DNA from: a bacterium | GTDB taxonomy: Bacteria; Verrucomicrobiota; Verrucomicrobiae; JAJYAR01 | Assembly: GCA_021779435.1 (NCBI GenBank) | Contig: JAJYAR010000004.1 | Span: forward strand, 22,196-30,247 | DNA: 8,052 nucleotides | Reading direction: 5' to 3' | In this document: piece after piece, positions 1 to 6,054 of the stretch | Position numbering within the stretch: position 1 is the first letter of the stretch | Layout of the letters: every line of letters begins with the position of its first letter | Notes under the pieces: model-generated | What the model saw: the letters and a program-made list of their open reading frames with translations, nothing else | Databases searched by the model: none | What the model was told of the DNA's origin: nothing | Position numbers and translations under genes: made by a program

Positions 1-740
1 TTCAGCTTCACGCTCAGCACGGCCGCCTGCACGCCGTCCAGCCGGCCGTTCCAGCCGATGCGGGAATGCTCGTATTTCACGGTCTGGCCATGATCGCGCA
101 GGACGGACATTTCATCCGCCAGCACGGGGTCGTTCGTGACGACCGCGCCGGCCTCGCCGAGCGCGCCAAGATTCTTGCCGGGGTAGAAACTGAAGCAGCC
201 CGCATTGCCGATCGAGCCGGCCTTCCTGCCCTTGTATTCCGCTCCGTGAGCCTGGCACGCGTCCTCGATGACGACCAGCCGGTGCCGGCGGGCGATCTCC
301 ATGATCGGATCCATGTCGGCCATCTGGCCGTACAGGTGAACGGGTATGATCGCCTTCGTGCGGGGCGTGATCGCGCGCTCGATGAGCGCCGGATCCATGG
401 TGTAGGTCGTCTCGTCGACATCGACGAACACCGGAGTGGCGCCGCAGTAGCTGATCGCCTCGGCTGTCGCCATGAACGTCGACGGAACGGTGATGACCTC
501 GTCACCCTTGCCGATGCCGGACGCGAGGAGCGCGAGCCAGAGGGCCTCCGTTCCGCTCGACACGCCGACCGCGTGGCGTGTGCCGCAGAAGGCCGCGAAC
601 TGCTTTTCGAAGGTGGCGACAAACGGGCCGCCGGCGAAGGCACTGGCATCGATCACCTGCTGCATTGCGTCGATGAGTTGCGAACGCAGCGGGTCGTGCT
701 GGGCGCGGAGATTGAGGAACGGTACGGATGGGGTCTTCAT
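1..740 (-). CDS. DegT/DnrJ/EryC1 PLP-dependent sugar aminotransferase (3' end outside window)
   Basis: This enzyme would transfer an amino group, usually from glutamate, to a 3- or 4-keto nucleotide sugar in the cytoplasm. Only the first 246 residues are present and the frame stays open to base 1; family members are about 360-400 residues. The fold-type I signature is clear: [10 protein letters not shown] at 71-80 for phosphate binding, [10 protein letters not shown] at 158-167 with Asp160 expected to contact the pyridine nitrogen, and [15 protein letters not shown] at 184-198 with Lys189 as the PLP Schiff-base lysine. The ATG at 740 overlaps the stop of the acetyltransferase upstream as ATGA, so the two are translationally coupled. 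The neighbouring dehydrogenase and acetyltransferase make a WbpE/WlbC-like role likely (3-amination on the way to a diacetamido uronic acid). FdtB, QdtB or PseC-like substrates cannot be excluded from sequence alone. Family confidence is very high and substrate confidence is moderate. Confidence 0.95.
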   Translation of the reverse strand, partial: MKTPSVPFLNLRAQHDPLRSQLIDAMQQVIDASAFAGGPFVATFEKQFAAFCGTRHAVGVSSGTEALWLALLASGIGKGDEVITVPSTFMATAEAISYCGATPVFVDVDETTYTMDPALIERAITPRTKAIIPVHLYGQMADMDPIMEIARRHRLVVIEDACQAHGAEYKGRKAGSIGNAGCFSFYPGKNLGALGEAGAVVTNDPVLADEMSVLRDHGQTVKYEHSRIGWNGRLDGVQAAVLSVKL

Positions 741-1234
741 TGCGATTGGAGCTGGTTTGAAATGATGCGGGCCGGGTTTCCGGCGACGATCGCGCCGGCG
801 GGGACGTCCTTCGTCACGACGCTTCCGGCGCCGACGATCGCCTTTTCGCCGATGGTGATGCCGCAGAGCAGCGTTGCGCCCGAGCCAATCGAGGCTCCGC
901 GCTTCACCACGGTCCCGACGCATTGCCAGTCCTGCTCGGTCTGCGGCTTGCCGTCCTCGGTGGTGGCCCGGGGATACCGGTCGTTGATGAACGTGACGCC
1001 GTGACCGACGAATACCTCGTCTTCGAGGACCACGCCCTCGCAGATGAAGGTGTGGCTGGAAACCTTGCAGCGGCTGCCGACGCGCGCGCCCTTCTGGATC
1101 TCGACGAACGTGCCGATCTTCGTGCCGTCGCCGATCTCGCAGCCGTACAGGTTGGTGAACCCGAAGATCCGCACCCCTTCGCCGAGTTTGACGTCGGGGG
1201 CGATCTGCTGGTGCAGGGTTGGGTGGGGAAGCAT
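737..1234 (-). CDS. Hexapeptide-repeat nucleotide-sugar N-acetyltransferase (WbpD/WlbB-like)
   Basis: A 165-residue left-handed beta-helix acyltransferase that would move acetyl from acetyl-CoA to the amino group installed by the aminotransferase encoded next. Imperfect hexapeptide repeats run through almost the whole chain, starting at [13 protein letters not shown] (11-23). The segment [31 protein letters not shown] (61-91) is characteristic of WbpD/WlbB and FdtC-type sugar acetyltransferases, and a C-terminal [22 protein letters not shown] (135-156) forms the typical acetyl-CoA end. The length is a little short for WbpD but normal for the wider family. The gene starts 12 bases after the dehydrogenase stop, and its TGA overlaps the ATG of the aminotransferase, so it sits within one tight operon. 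No Shine-Dalgarno sequence precedes the ATG. The exact sugar is inferred from context only. Confidence 0.95.
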   Translation of the reverse strand: MLPHPTLHQQIAPDVKLGEGVRIFGFTNLYGCEIGDGTKIGTFVEIQKGARVGSRCKVSSHTFICEGVVLEDEVFVGHGVTFINDRYPRATTEDGKPQTEQDWQCVGTVVKRGASIGSGATLLCGITIGEKAIVGAGSVVTKDVPAGAIVAGNPARIISNQLQSQ

Positions 1235-1246
1235 GGCGGCCGTGGG

Positions 1247-2440
1247 CTAGCGGGCGCTCGGCACCTTGCCTGCTGCGGGGGTTGATCCGTTCCGTGTGCC
1301 GGGTCGAGTCGCGGCGACTGCGGTCCGCACCGCTGTCGCTGACGCGGTGAAACTGGCACTCGGCGATACGACGGCCTTCGTGGCGGTGCGCGGAACCGCG
1401 ACGGGCCGCGGGGCTGAGAGCGAGGCGACCTCGACCGAGGCGCCGTGGTTCTTCAGCGACAGGGACGAGGCTTCCAGGATCTTCACGACCTCGAGGCCGT
1501 TCTCGCCCGAGGTGAGCGGGAGCTGGCCGTTCCTGATGCAGTCGATGAAGTGCTGGCACTCCGTCTTGAGCGGCTCGTCCTGCTTGATGAACGGGCTGTA
1601 CGTGTCGCCGTAGTGATACGCGTAGTGGAACGCGGCGAAAGTGTCGTAGTGCGGTGGGCGTTCCACGCGGACATCGTAGATCTTGATCTTCTCGGCCCCG
1701 ACAATGTCGTCGTAGACGATCATCCTCTTGCTGCCGACAATCGTCATCTCGCGGACCTTGCGCGGATCATGCCAGCTGCTGTGGATGATCGCCGAGCGCT
1801 CCTTCGAGAACTGGAGATTCATGCTCGTGACGTCCTCGATCCCCGAGGTGATGTGGCAGCCGCCGCGGCAGTTCACGCTCTCCGGCGCCTCCTGCATGAT
1901 ATAAAGGATGATCGATATGTCGTGCGGTGCCAGGTCCCAGGCGACGTTGATGTCTTTCTGGAACAGGCCGAGGTTGAGGCGGCGGGCGGAGATGTAGCGG
2001 AGTTCGCCGATGTCGCGGTTGTCGACGATCTCCTTGATCTTTCGCACGGGTGCCGAGTAGAGGAACGTGTGTCCCACCATCAGCACGAGTCCCTGGCGGC
2101 GGGCGATGTCCACGAGCTCCTCGCATTCGGCGACGGACGCGGCCATCGGCTTCTCGATCAGCACGTGCTTGCCGGCGAGGAGACATGCCTTGGCCATCGC
2201 GAAGTGGCTGCGGACCGACGTGGCGATGGCCACCGCATGGAGCTGCGGGTCGTCGACCATGCAGGCGAACGCGGTCTCGCGTTCGACCTCGGGGTAAAGC
2301 GCGCCGAGATGCGCGAGCCTCGCCTCGCTGATGTCGCACATGGTCTTCATGCGGCAGTCGGGCAGCGAGCGGAAGTTTCTGATGAGGTTCGGCCCCCAAT
2401 AGCCGCATCCCACGACGCCAACATTGATTCGAGTGTTCAT
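1247..2440 (-). CDS. Gfo/Idh/MocA-family NAD(P)-dependent nucleotide-sugar dehydrogenase with Ala/Thr/Pro-rich tail
   Basis: A 397-residue oxidoreductase that would create the keto group used by the aminotransferase of the same operon. The Rossmann nucleotide-binding motif [11 protein letters not shown] lies at 8-18, the dinucleotide/catalytic EKP at 96-98, and a WDLAPHDI motif with His173 at 168-175; a C-terminal alpha/beta domain follows to about 340. The ATG at 2440 is chosen because it opens directly onto the Rossmann strand. The open frame runs back to 2767, but that extension is Arg/Pro/His-rich and lies antiparallel within the transferase gene. The GCGYWGPN form is common in polysaccharide clusters but differs from the N-terminus I recall for Pseudomonas WbpB, so a WbpB/WlbA reaction (C3 oxidation of a UDP-HexNAcA) is only the leading hypothesis. 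Residues 343-397 form a low-complexity tail rich in Ala, Thr, Pro, Ser, Val and Arg, beyond the usual length of 320-350. Confidence 0.93.
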   Translation of the reverse strand: MNTRINVGVVGCGYWGPNLIRNFRSLPDCRMKTMCDISEARLAHLGALYPEVERETAFACMVDDPQLHAVAIATSVRSHFAMAKACLLAGKHVLIEKPMAASVAECEELVDIARRQGLVLMVGHTFLYSAPVRKIKEIVDNRDIGELRYISARRLNLGLFQKDINVAWDLAPHDISIILYIMQEAPESVNCRGGCHITSGIEDVTSMNLQFSKERSAIIHSSWHDPRKVREMTIVGSKRMIVYDDIVGAEKIKIYDVRVERPPHYDTFAAFHYAYHYGDTYSPFIKQDEPLKTECQHFIDCIRNGQLPLTSGENGLEVVKILEASSLSLKNHGASVEVASLSAPRPVAVPRTATKAVVSPSASFTASATAVRTAVAATRPGTRNGSTPAAGKVPSAR

Positions 2441-2460
2441 CTGTATCGTGCTTTGGAAGT

Positions 2461-3255
2461 TCAAGGTGCCGGGTTCCAGGTCTGGAAGGTGGCCGCAGTC
2501 TGCGTGCCGGGGCGGTCGGCGTGCTCGATGTGCGCGGGCCGCGGTGTCGCGCGCTTCGCCTTCCTTCTCAGGGTCCTGGTGTCGAGGACCTGTATCCACA
2601 AGGCGGGCACTGTGAACGCGATGATCCTGAGGTCCTGCAGCAGCGACTTCGTCTCGCAGTACCGGATGTCGAGCTGGATCATCTCGTCGAAGGTCGTCCG
2701 GTTCTTTCCGGAGACCTGCCACAACCCGGTGAGGCCCGGGACGGCATTGAAGCGCGCGCGATGCCATGGCGCATACTGCTCGTATTCGTACGGGATGCAG
2801 GGGCGCGGTCCGACGATGCTCATCTCGCCGCGGAGCACGTTGATGATCTGCGGGAGCTCATCGAGCCCCGTGGCGCGCATGATCCATCCGAGCGGAACGA
2901 GCCGGGAGTCGCCGGTGGCGTCCATCTTCTTCAGCGGCGCCTTCGAGCGGACGAGGTCCGCGACGTGCGACTGGTGCACCCCGACGTCGGCGCCGGCATG
3001 CATGGTGCGGAACTTGAAGAGGGTGAACCGCCTTCCCATGTAGCCGACGCGTTCCTGGCGGAAGAACAGCGATCCGGGCGAGGTGGCGGCGTGCACGAGG
3101 GCGAGCAGGCCCATTGCGGCGACCAGGAACGGCAGTGCGATGATGCAGCAGCCGATGTCGATTGTCCGTTTCCATTTTGGAAGCGGATCCTTGGATGAAA
3201 CGAACAGGTGGTCGCGTTCAGCGGGTGCGGTGGGTGGGCGCATGGATGTGGGCAT
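2461..3255 (-). CDS. Polyprenyl-phosphate sugar-1-phosphate transferase (short, PglC/WcaJ-C-terminal-like)
   Basis: An initiating glycosyl-1-phosphate transferase that moves a sugar phosphate from a nucleotide sugar onto undecaprenyl phosphate at the inner face of the membrane, beginning repeat-unit assembly. It has the bacterial sugar transferase domain (PF02397 type) only. In the 264-residue form there is one hydrophobic segment at about 31-57 (re-entrant or spanning), RQERVGYMGRRFTLFKFRTM at 66-85, the catalytic Asp-Glu in LDELPQ (Asp132, Glu133), IVGPRP at 147-152, and PGLTGLWQVSGKNRTTF at 173-189. About 35 polar residues follow the domain. The start is uncertain: ATGs at 3282, 3255 and 3243 all fit and none has a ribosome-binding site. 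The frame opens at a TTG (3360) inside a hairpin, which is unlikely to be used. The stop is 20 bases before the dehydrogenase, in one operon. The sugar added is unknown, possibly the one made by the next three genes. Confidence 0.95.
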   Translation of the reverse strand: MPTSMRPPTAPAERDHLFVSSKDPLPKWKRTIDIGCCIIALPFLVAAMGLLALVHAATSPGSLFFRQERVGYMGRRFTLFKFRTMHAGADVGVHQSHVADLVRSKAPLKKMDATGDSRLVPLGWIMRATGLDELPQIINVLRGEMSIVGPRPCIPYEYEQYAPWHRARFNAVPGLTGLWQVSGKNRTTFDEMIQLDIRYCETKSLLQDLRIIAFTVPALWIQVLDTRTLRRKAKRATPRPAHIEHADRPGTQTAATFQTWNPAP

Positions 3256-3328
3256 GGAGCATGCGGCAGCGGGGTGCCGCATGGACGGAGTGGCGTGGGT
3301 ATGTGGCACCGGGGGCGCCGTTTTTAAG

Positions 3329-3340
3329 CACGCTGCCGCC
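3329..3340 (-). promoter_or_regulatory. ops-like element (candidate NusG-paralogue recruitment/pause site)
   Basis: The minus strand reads GGCGGCAGCGTG, followed by CTT. As I recall it, the E. coli ops element that recruits RfaH to paused RNA polymerase is GGCGGTAGCGTG, also followed by CTT, so 11 of 12 core positions match and only T6 differs (C here). The G2C3/G8C9 pairs that form the small non-template hairpin in ops are preserved. It lies on the coding strand between the NusG-paralogue stop and the first sugar gene, where a recruitment site would act. Function in this organism is inferred, since ops recognition is established for enterobacterial RfaH and not for this lineage. Confidence 0.4.
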
Positions 3341-3341
3341 C

Positions 3342-3360
3342 TTGCCGCGCGAGGCGGCAA
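3342..3360 (-). repeat. Perfect 7-bp hairpin directly upstream of the ops-like element
   Basis: On the minus strand the arms TTGCCGC and GCGGCAA flank a CTCGC loop. The hairpin ends one base before the ops-like sequence, so its base would lie about 12-13 nt behind the expected pause position, close to the spacing of hairpin-stabilised pauses. No T-run follows, so it is not an intrinsic terminator of the NusG-like gene. Confidence 0.5.
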
Positions 3361-3402
3361 ACGGGACGAAGCGGTGCTTGCTGACGACGGTCGCCGGCGC
3401 CG

Positions 3403-4008
3403 TTAGACGGCGCGGCGTTCGGACACGGCGCACACGGCGGTTTGCGCCATGAGGCCGGATGGATAGCAGGTGCGCGCCGGCGCGGTGGGAGCGACGTGGC
3501 GCGACGGGACACTGACTTGAACCTCGCTGCCGAGCAGCGCCAGCAACAGCCGGACGCGGTCGGAGCGGGGATCGAAATGGACGACCCGGCCCTCGATGTA
3601 CTGGAAGCAGCCGGAAAGGATTCTCACCCAGGTTCCCTCCTCGAGCACCGGTGCGACGCGCGCCCCCTGCGCGAGGCAGACTTCGCGCCTCAGGTGCTCG
3701 ATGACCTCGTCTGCGACGACCGGCGGCCTTCCGCCAAACGTGACGATTCCGGAGACGCCTGTCGTGCTCACGACGTGGCGGACCTGGTGGGGATAGGCGA
3801 AGCGCGCGAAGAGATAGCCGGGGAACAGGGCCTCGGTCGTTGTCGCGCTGGCGCCGAGCCGGGTGGTGTGCGCCGCGCGTATGCGGGGTGCGAACACTTC
3901 GACCGATACTCGGGTCGTCAGGTTGGCGGCCGCCACGTGCTCGCGTTTTGCCTCGGAGCGGAGGCAGAACCAGCTGAGCGGCGCGGGGCCTGTGGTGGCG
4001 GGCGTCAT
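3403..4008 (-). CDS. Specialised NusG paralogue, transcription antiterminator (RfaH/LoaP/UpxY-like)
   Basis: A 201-residue NusG-family elongation factor. These proteins bind RNA polymerase through the NGN domain and suppress pausing or termination in long polysaccharide operons. The NGN domain runs from about 11 to 105, with WFCLRSEAKREHVAAANL at 13-30 replacing the usual WYV.....E..V, and the family hallmark LFPGYLFARF at 61-70. A KOW-containing C-terminal domain follows at about 124-172 (EGTWVRILSG, then EGRVVHF), and a variable tail of about 30 residues ends the protein. The ATG at 4008 is chosen because the NGN strand begins ten residues later; the upstream frame to 4257 is Pro/Thr-rich and then AT-rich leader. 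No Shine-Dalgarno is visible. It is the first gene of the sugar operon, as with UpxY and LoaP, so it is very unlikely to be housekeeping NusG, which normally lies next to secE and ribosomal protein genes. Which operon it targets is inferred from position. Confidence 0.92.
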   Translation of the reverse strand: MTPATTGPAPLSWFCLRSEAKREHVAAANLTTRVSVEVFAPRIRAAHTTRLGASATTTEALFPGYLFARFAYPHQVRHVVSTTGVSGIVTFGGRPPVVADEVIEHLRREVCLAQGARVAPVLEEGTWVRILSGCFQYIEGRVVHFDPRSDRVRLLLALLGSEVQVSVPSRHVAPTAPARTCYPSGLMAQTAVCAVSERRAV

Positions 4009-4092
4009 GCGGGTGGGGGTGGGTGTTGGCGGGAGCGGGACGTTTGCGCCGGGCCGTCCACTTGCAAGAGTGTTCAGGGCCGAACGTATGGA

Positions 4093-4109
4093 ATCAGGGT
4101 TTCCCTGAT
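4093..4109 (-). repeat. Perfect 7-bp hairpin with 3-nt loop in the leader of the NusG-like gene
   Basis: On the minus strand ATCAGGG and CCCTGAT flank an AAA loop, giving a perfect stem in the leader RNA about 85 bases before the chosen start codon. No U-run follows, so it is not a standard terminator. It could be an RNA recognition hairpin, as used by LoaP, a pause hairpin, or a DNA operator. Confidence 0.5.
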
Positions 4110-4304
4110 AAATGTGTTTCCGCAATTGTCCGATAGAGGGTCTACAATATACGAAAAATGCACGGAAAAATACGTCGCCGACTTGATGTAGGCGCGGTTG
4201 CGAGGGGGGCATATCATCTGTGTAGGCACATAGTAATATTAACTCGGATACCCCCATATTTGTAAAACGCCCTCTTGGTGTAAGGTGGAAAGCTGGTACC
4301 CGGG

Positions 4305-4316
4305 ATGCTACCGGAG
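4305..4316 (-). promoter_or_regulatory. Weaker ops-like sequence near the predicted transcript start
   Basis: The minus strand reads TCCGGTAGCATC, matching ops (GGCGGTAGCGTG) at 8 of 12 positions and retaining the contiguous CGGTAGC core and the following T at position 11. It would lie roughly 20-30 nt into a transcript started at the TATAAT box, which is where a leader ops site is expected. The match is modest, and a partner segment CTGGTA (4293-4298) lets it form a short stem, so an unrelated RNA structure is an alternative. Confidence 0.25.
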
Positions 4317-4340
4317 GACCACATAGGGAAAACCCCGAGG

Positions 4341-4360
4341 CTATTATAGAGGCTTAATAG
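4341..4360. promoter_or_regulatory. 20-bp dyad overlapping the -10 box; candidate LuxR/NarL-type operator
   Basis: The arms CTATTA and TAATAG are perfectly inverted and flank an 8-bp spacer, giving a 20-bp dyad, the size of typical LuxR-family boxes. The dyad covers the operon -10 hexamer, so an occupied site would be expected to repress the sugar operon. The divergent gene encodes a protein with a LuxR-type DNA-binding domain, which makes it the first candidate to bind here. This is inferred from position and symmetry only. Confidence 0.3.
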
Positions 4361-4371
4361 AGTTGCGCATT
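4343..4371 (-). promoter_or_regulatory. Candidate promoter of the NusG-paralogue/polysaccharide operon
   Basis: A perfect -10 hexamer TATAAT reads on the minus strand at 4348-4343, giving an expected start near 4336 and a leader of about 330 nt. With 17-bp spacing the -35 position reads AATGCG, which is poor, so this promoter may need an activator. The -35 area is covered by the GCGCA/TGCGC dyad (4365-4379) and the -10 by the CTATTA/TAATAG dyad. Confidence 0.45.
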
Positions 4372-4379
4372 CGGTGCGC
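4365..4379. repeat. Perfect 5-bp dyad over the -35 region
   Basis: GCGCA and TGCGC flank TTCGG. The dyad covers the place where the -35 hexamer of the minus-strand promoter would lie. It could be an operator half of the divergent control region or a small RNA hairpin in a plus-strand transcript. Confidence 0.3.
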
Positions 4380-4391
4380 TTGGTGTGCGAT

Positions 4392-4421
4392 GAACCTCCG
4401 CATACGAAAAGACGCAGGTTC
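4392..4421. repeat. Spaced inverted repeat GAACCT...AGGTTC upstream of the regulator gene
   Basis: Two perfectly inverted 6-bp arms are separated by 18 bases, with two more pairs after a mismatch. The repeat ends 17 bases before the regulator ATG. It could be an autoregulatory operator or the stem of a 5' leader hairpin. Confidence 0.3.
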
Positions 4422-4438
4422 CAGACTGCCGGTACATA

Positions 4439-5137
4439 ATGACGATATTGCCGCGAGCTTCAGATGAATTTCCGGGCCGCCAGACGACCTGCTGTCCCGC
4501 CGTCCGTCACACGCGCGTGCTGATTGTCGATCCGCACCCCGTGGCACGCCGCGGCCTGAGGCTTTTCATCCAGGCTGAAGGCGGAATGTCTGTCTGCGGC
4601 GAGGCGGATGATCCGCATGCCGCTGCCGCCGCGGTGGCGCGCGAACGCCCTGACGTCGTTGTGCTGAACGTCGACGGCTCCCGCATCGACGGCTGCGGGC
4701 TGATCAGGCGGCTGCGGCGCGCCGACGCGCATGCGGCGATCGTGGCCGTGTCGATGAGCGGTTCGGCAGGCGATGCCCGCGGGGCGGTTCGCGCCGGTGC
4801 GTCTGCGTTCGTCGCGAACGCGGGCTCGGGCGACGAGCTGATCGGCGCGCTGAGGCGTGCGGGCACCGTGCGGCCGGGTTCGAGGGCGGCGCAGGCGGCG
4901 CTCGCGGGTCGCGTGATGGCGCCCTCGTTGGCCGGCGCCCTTGACGAGCTCGAGCGCCAGGTGCTCGCGCTGACCGGAACCGGACTTCCCGCAGGCGCGA
5001 TCGCGATGAGACTGCGGGTTCCCCGCACTGCGATCGTGGAGGCGCTGCGCAGCATGAAGATCAAGCTTCGCGTCTTCTCAGCCGTCGAACTGGTGCGCAG
5101 CTGCCACCGGATCAGGGCCGGCAGCGTCGGTGCGTGA
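4439..5137 (+). CDS. NarL/LuxR-type transcription regulator with degenerate receiver domain
   Basis: A 232-residue two-domain regulator. Residues about 26-142 form a response-regulator receiver (VLIVDPHPVARRGL at 27-40, PDVVVLNVDGSRIDG at 71-85, IVAVSMSG at 101-108, AVRAGASAFVANAGSGDELIGAL at 116-138). Residues about 166-225 form a LuxR/GerE helix-turn-helix (LDELERQVLAL, then RLRVPRTAIVEALRSMKIKL, ending SAVELVRSC). The alignment to the NarL pattern is gap-free around the phosphorylation site. There the acceptor Asp is Asn77, the second acidic residue after Asp31 is Pro32, and the conserved Lys is Asn127; the Ser/Thr position is kept as Ser105. Ordinary Asp phosphorylation is therefore unlikely. 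No histidine kinase gene is adjacent. The ATG at 4439 leaves about 25 extra N-terminal residues and has no Shine-Dalgarno; an in-frame TTG at 4448 is an alternative. Its divergent position points to control of the sugar operon, which is inference. Confidence 0.85.
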   Translation: MTILPRASDEFPGRQTTCCPAVRHTRVLIVDPHPVARRGLRLFIQAEGGMSVCGEADDPHAAAAAVARERPDVVVLNVDGSRIDGCGLIRRLRRADAHAAIVAVSMSGSAGDARGAVRAGASAFVANAGSGDELIGALRRAGTVRPGSRAAQAALAGRVMAPSLAGALDELERQVLALTGTGLPAGAIAMRLRVPRTAIVEALRSMKIKLRVFSAVELVRSCHRIRAGSVGA

Positions 5138-5187
5138 CTGCAGCGCGGCGCTACGCCGACGCTGAGCACCGCCCTGAAGGCGAGCGA

Positions 5188-6054
5188 CTAGCGCGCGACT
5201 CCGATTCGCGCGACCTCGGCTTCCGGGGTCTCGCGCCCGAGATAGGGCGCCCCGAACTGGAGCAGCGCGGGGAGCGCCTGCTTCTGGGACGTGCGTTGCG
5301 CCGCGATGGTCAGGCTGGTCCGCCAGAGAAGTCGCTGCTGCTTCTGCCCGAGCGAGGCGTAGTCGTACGCCGAGATCACCACGAAATACAGGTTGCGCGA
5401 AGCGTGCTCGACCAGCTGCTGGTGCTTCGGTGAGCGCATCATGAAAAGTCGCAGTGGATCCATCGTGGAATTCATCTGCACCATGCCACGCGCGGCGCCG
5501 ATCTGCGCGCCTTGAAACTGCTCGGGAAGCGCGGTGATGACGCCCGGGCCCGCCTGCCCGATGTTGTCGGAGTCGCGGTACGCCTTCGCCAGGTCCGTTG
5601 CAAACTTCCTGCCGCCCGCGAGTGATGCGCGGTCCAGCATGTTGCGGATGAGCTGGTCGTCGGACGCGGGCACGACATCCGTGTCGATGCTGAAGTGCGA
5701 GCCCCACATGTAAACGAGCGCGATCTGCGGCGGGTGCGCATCCGTGCCCGGCAGAAATCCGTTCTTCGCCGCTGCTGCCGCCAGCAACGGTCCGATTTCC
5801 TGCTCGGAGAGCGAAGGTTCCCTTACCGCTTCACCCCGCGCCTTGTACCCGAGTGGGTGGGTGGCGAAGTACACGGGAGCCCCGGCCGACGCAGATTGCT
5901 GCTGCCTGCCCGAGTCCGTGAACTCGGTGACGGCCGTGGCCATCAGCCGCGGCTCAGGACCGCCGGCCGCATCGCGGCCGAAAGCGATGCTCGCGGCAAT
6001 GAGAGCTGCCGCGAAGGTGAGTAACTGAGATCGGCGGAGGGGGCGGGTGTTCAT
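5188..6054 (-). CDS. Secreted protein of unknown function
   Basis: A 288-residue protein that I cannot assign to a named family. The N-terminus has the form of a Sec signal peptide: a basic start (MNTRPLRRSQ), a hydrophobic run LLTFAAALIAASIAF at about 11-25, then a polar mature part, so export to the periplasm or beyond is likely. There is no cysteine, hence no lipoprotein box and no disulfides. The mature part has no further membrane segment. Notable stretches are APVYFATHPLGYKARGEA, IALVYMWGSHFSIDTD, LIRNMLDRASLAGGRKFATDLAKAY and LYFVVISAYDYASLGQKQQRLLWRT, which look like ordered alpha/beta structure. The ATG at 6054 is chosen because it begins the signal peptide; the open frame runs back to 6285, but that extension has shadow-like composition. 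It converges on the regulator gene with a 50-base gap. No ribosome-binding site or promoter is evident. Translation quality and signal peptide make it a credible gene. Confidence 0.8.
   Translation of the reverse strand: MNTRPLRRSQLLTFAAALIAASIAFGRDAAGGPEPRLMATAVTEFTDSGRQQQSASAGAPVYFATHPLGYKARGEAVREPSLSEQEIGPLLAAAAAKNGFLPGTDAHPPQIALVYMWGSHFSIDTDVVPASDDQLIRNMLDRASLAGGRKFATDLAKAYRDSDNIGQAGPGVITALPEQFQGAQIGAARGMVQMNSTMDPLRLFMMRSPKHQQLVEHASRNLYFVVISAYDYASLGQKQQRLLWRTSLTIAAQRTSQKQALPALLQFGAPYLGRETPEAEVARIGVAR

Larger units (their letters stand above)
4009..4438. other. 430-base divergent intergenic region and operon leader, AT-rich relative to surroundings
   Basis: This non-coding stretch separates the minus-strand sugar operon from the plus-strand regulator. 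The part from about 4090 to 4440 is visibly richer in A and T than the genes around it, as expected for promoters. It contains a perfect TATAAT on the minus strand, several dyads, a second ops-like sequence and a perfect 17-base hairpin, each listed separately. A further weak minus-strand promoter-like pair (TTTACA at 4266-4261 and TAATAT at 4241-4236, spacer 19) is possible. No small open frame in it has convincing coding character, and I see no recognisable riboswitch. Confidence 0.7.

Noticed and set aside
2441..2767. 109-codon upstream extension of the dehydrogenase frame
   Set aside because: It overlaps the C-terminal part of the sugar transferase, is Arg/Pro/His-rich, and the Rossmann motif starts right after the ATG at 2440.
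1445..3043. A 532-codon open frame on the plus strand, antisense to the dehydrogenase and sugar transferase
   Set aside because: Its composition is that of a reverse-frame shadow in GC-rich DNA (runs of Val, Asp, Arg, Leu and Ala), with no domain or motif, and the opposite strand encodes two clear enzymes.
4009..4257. N-terminal extension of the NusG-like frame into the AT-rich leader
   Set aside because: The NGN domain begins about ten residues after the ATG at 4008. The extension covers promoter-like DNA, the 17-base hairpin and a Pro/Thr repeat stretch.
4281..4345. Possible riboswitch (cyclic-di-GMP or similar) in the G-rich stretch of the divergent region
   Set aside because: Only short stems can be drawn, and the conserved junction or loop sequences of known riboswitch classes are not present on either strand.
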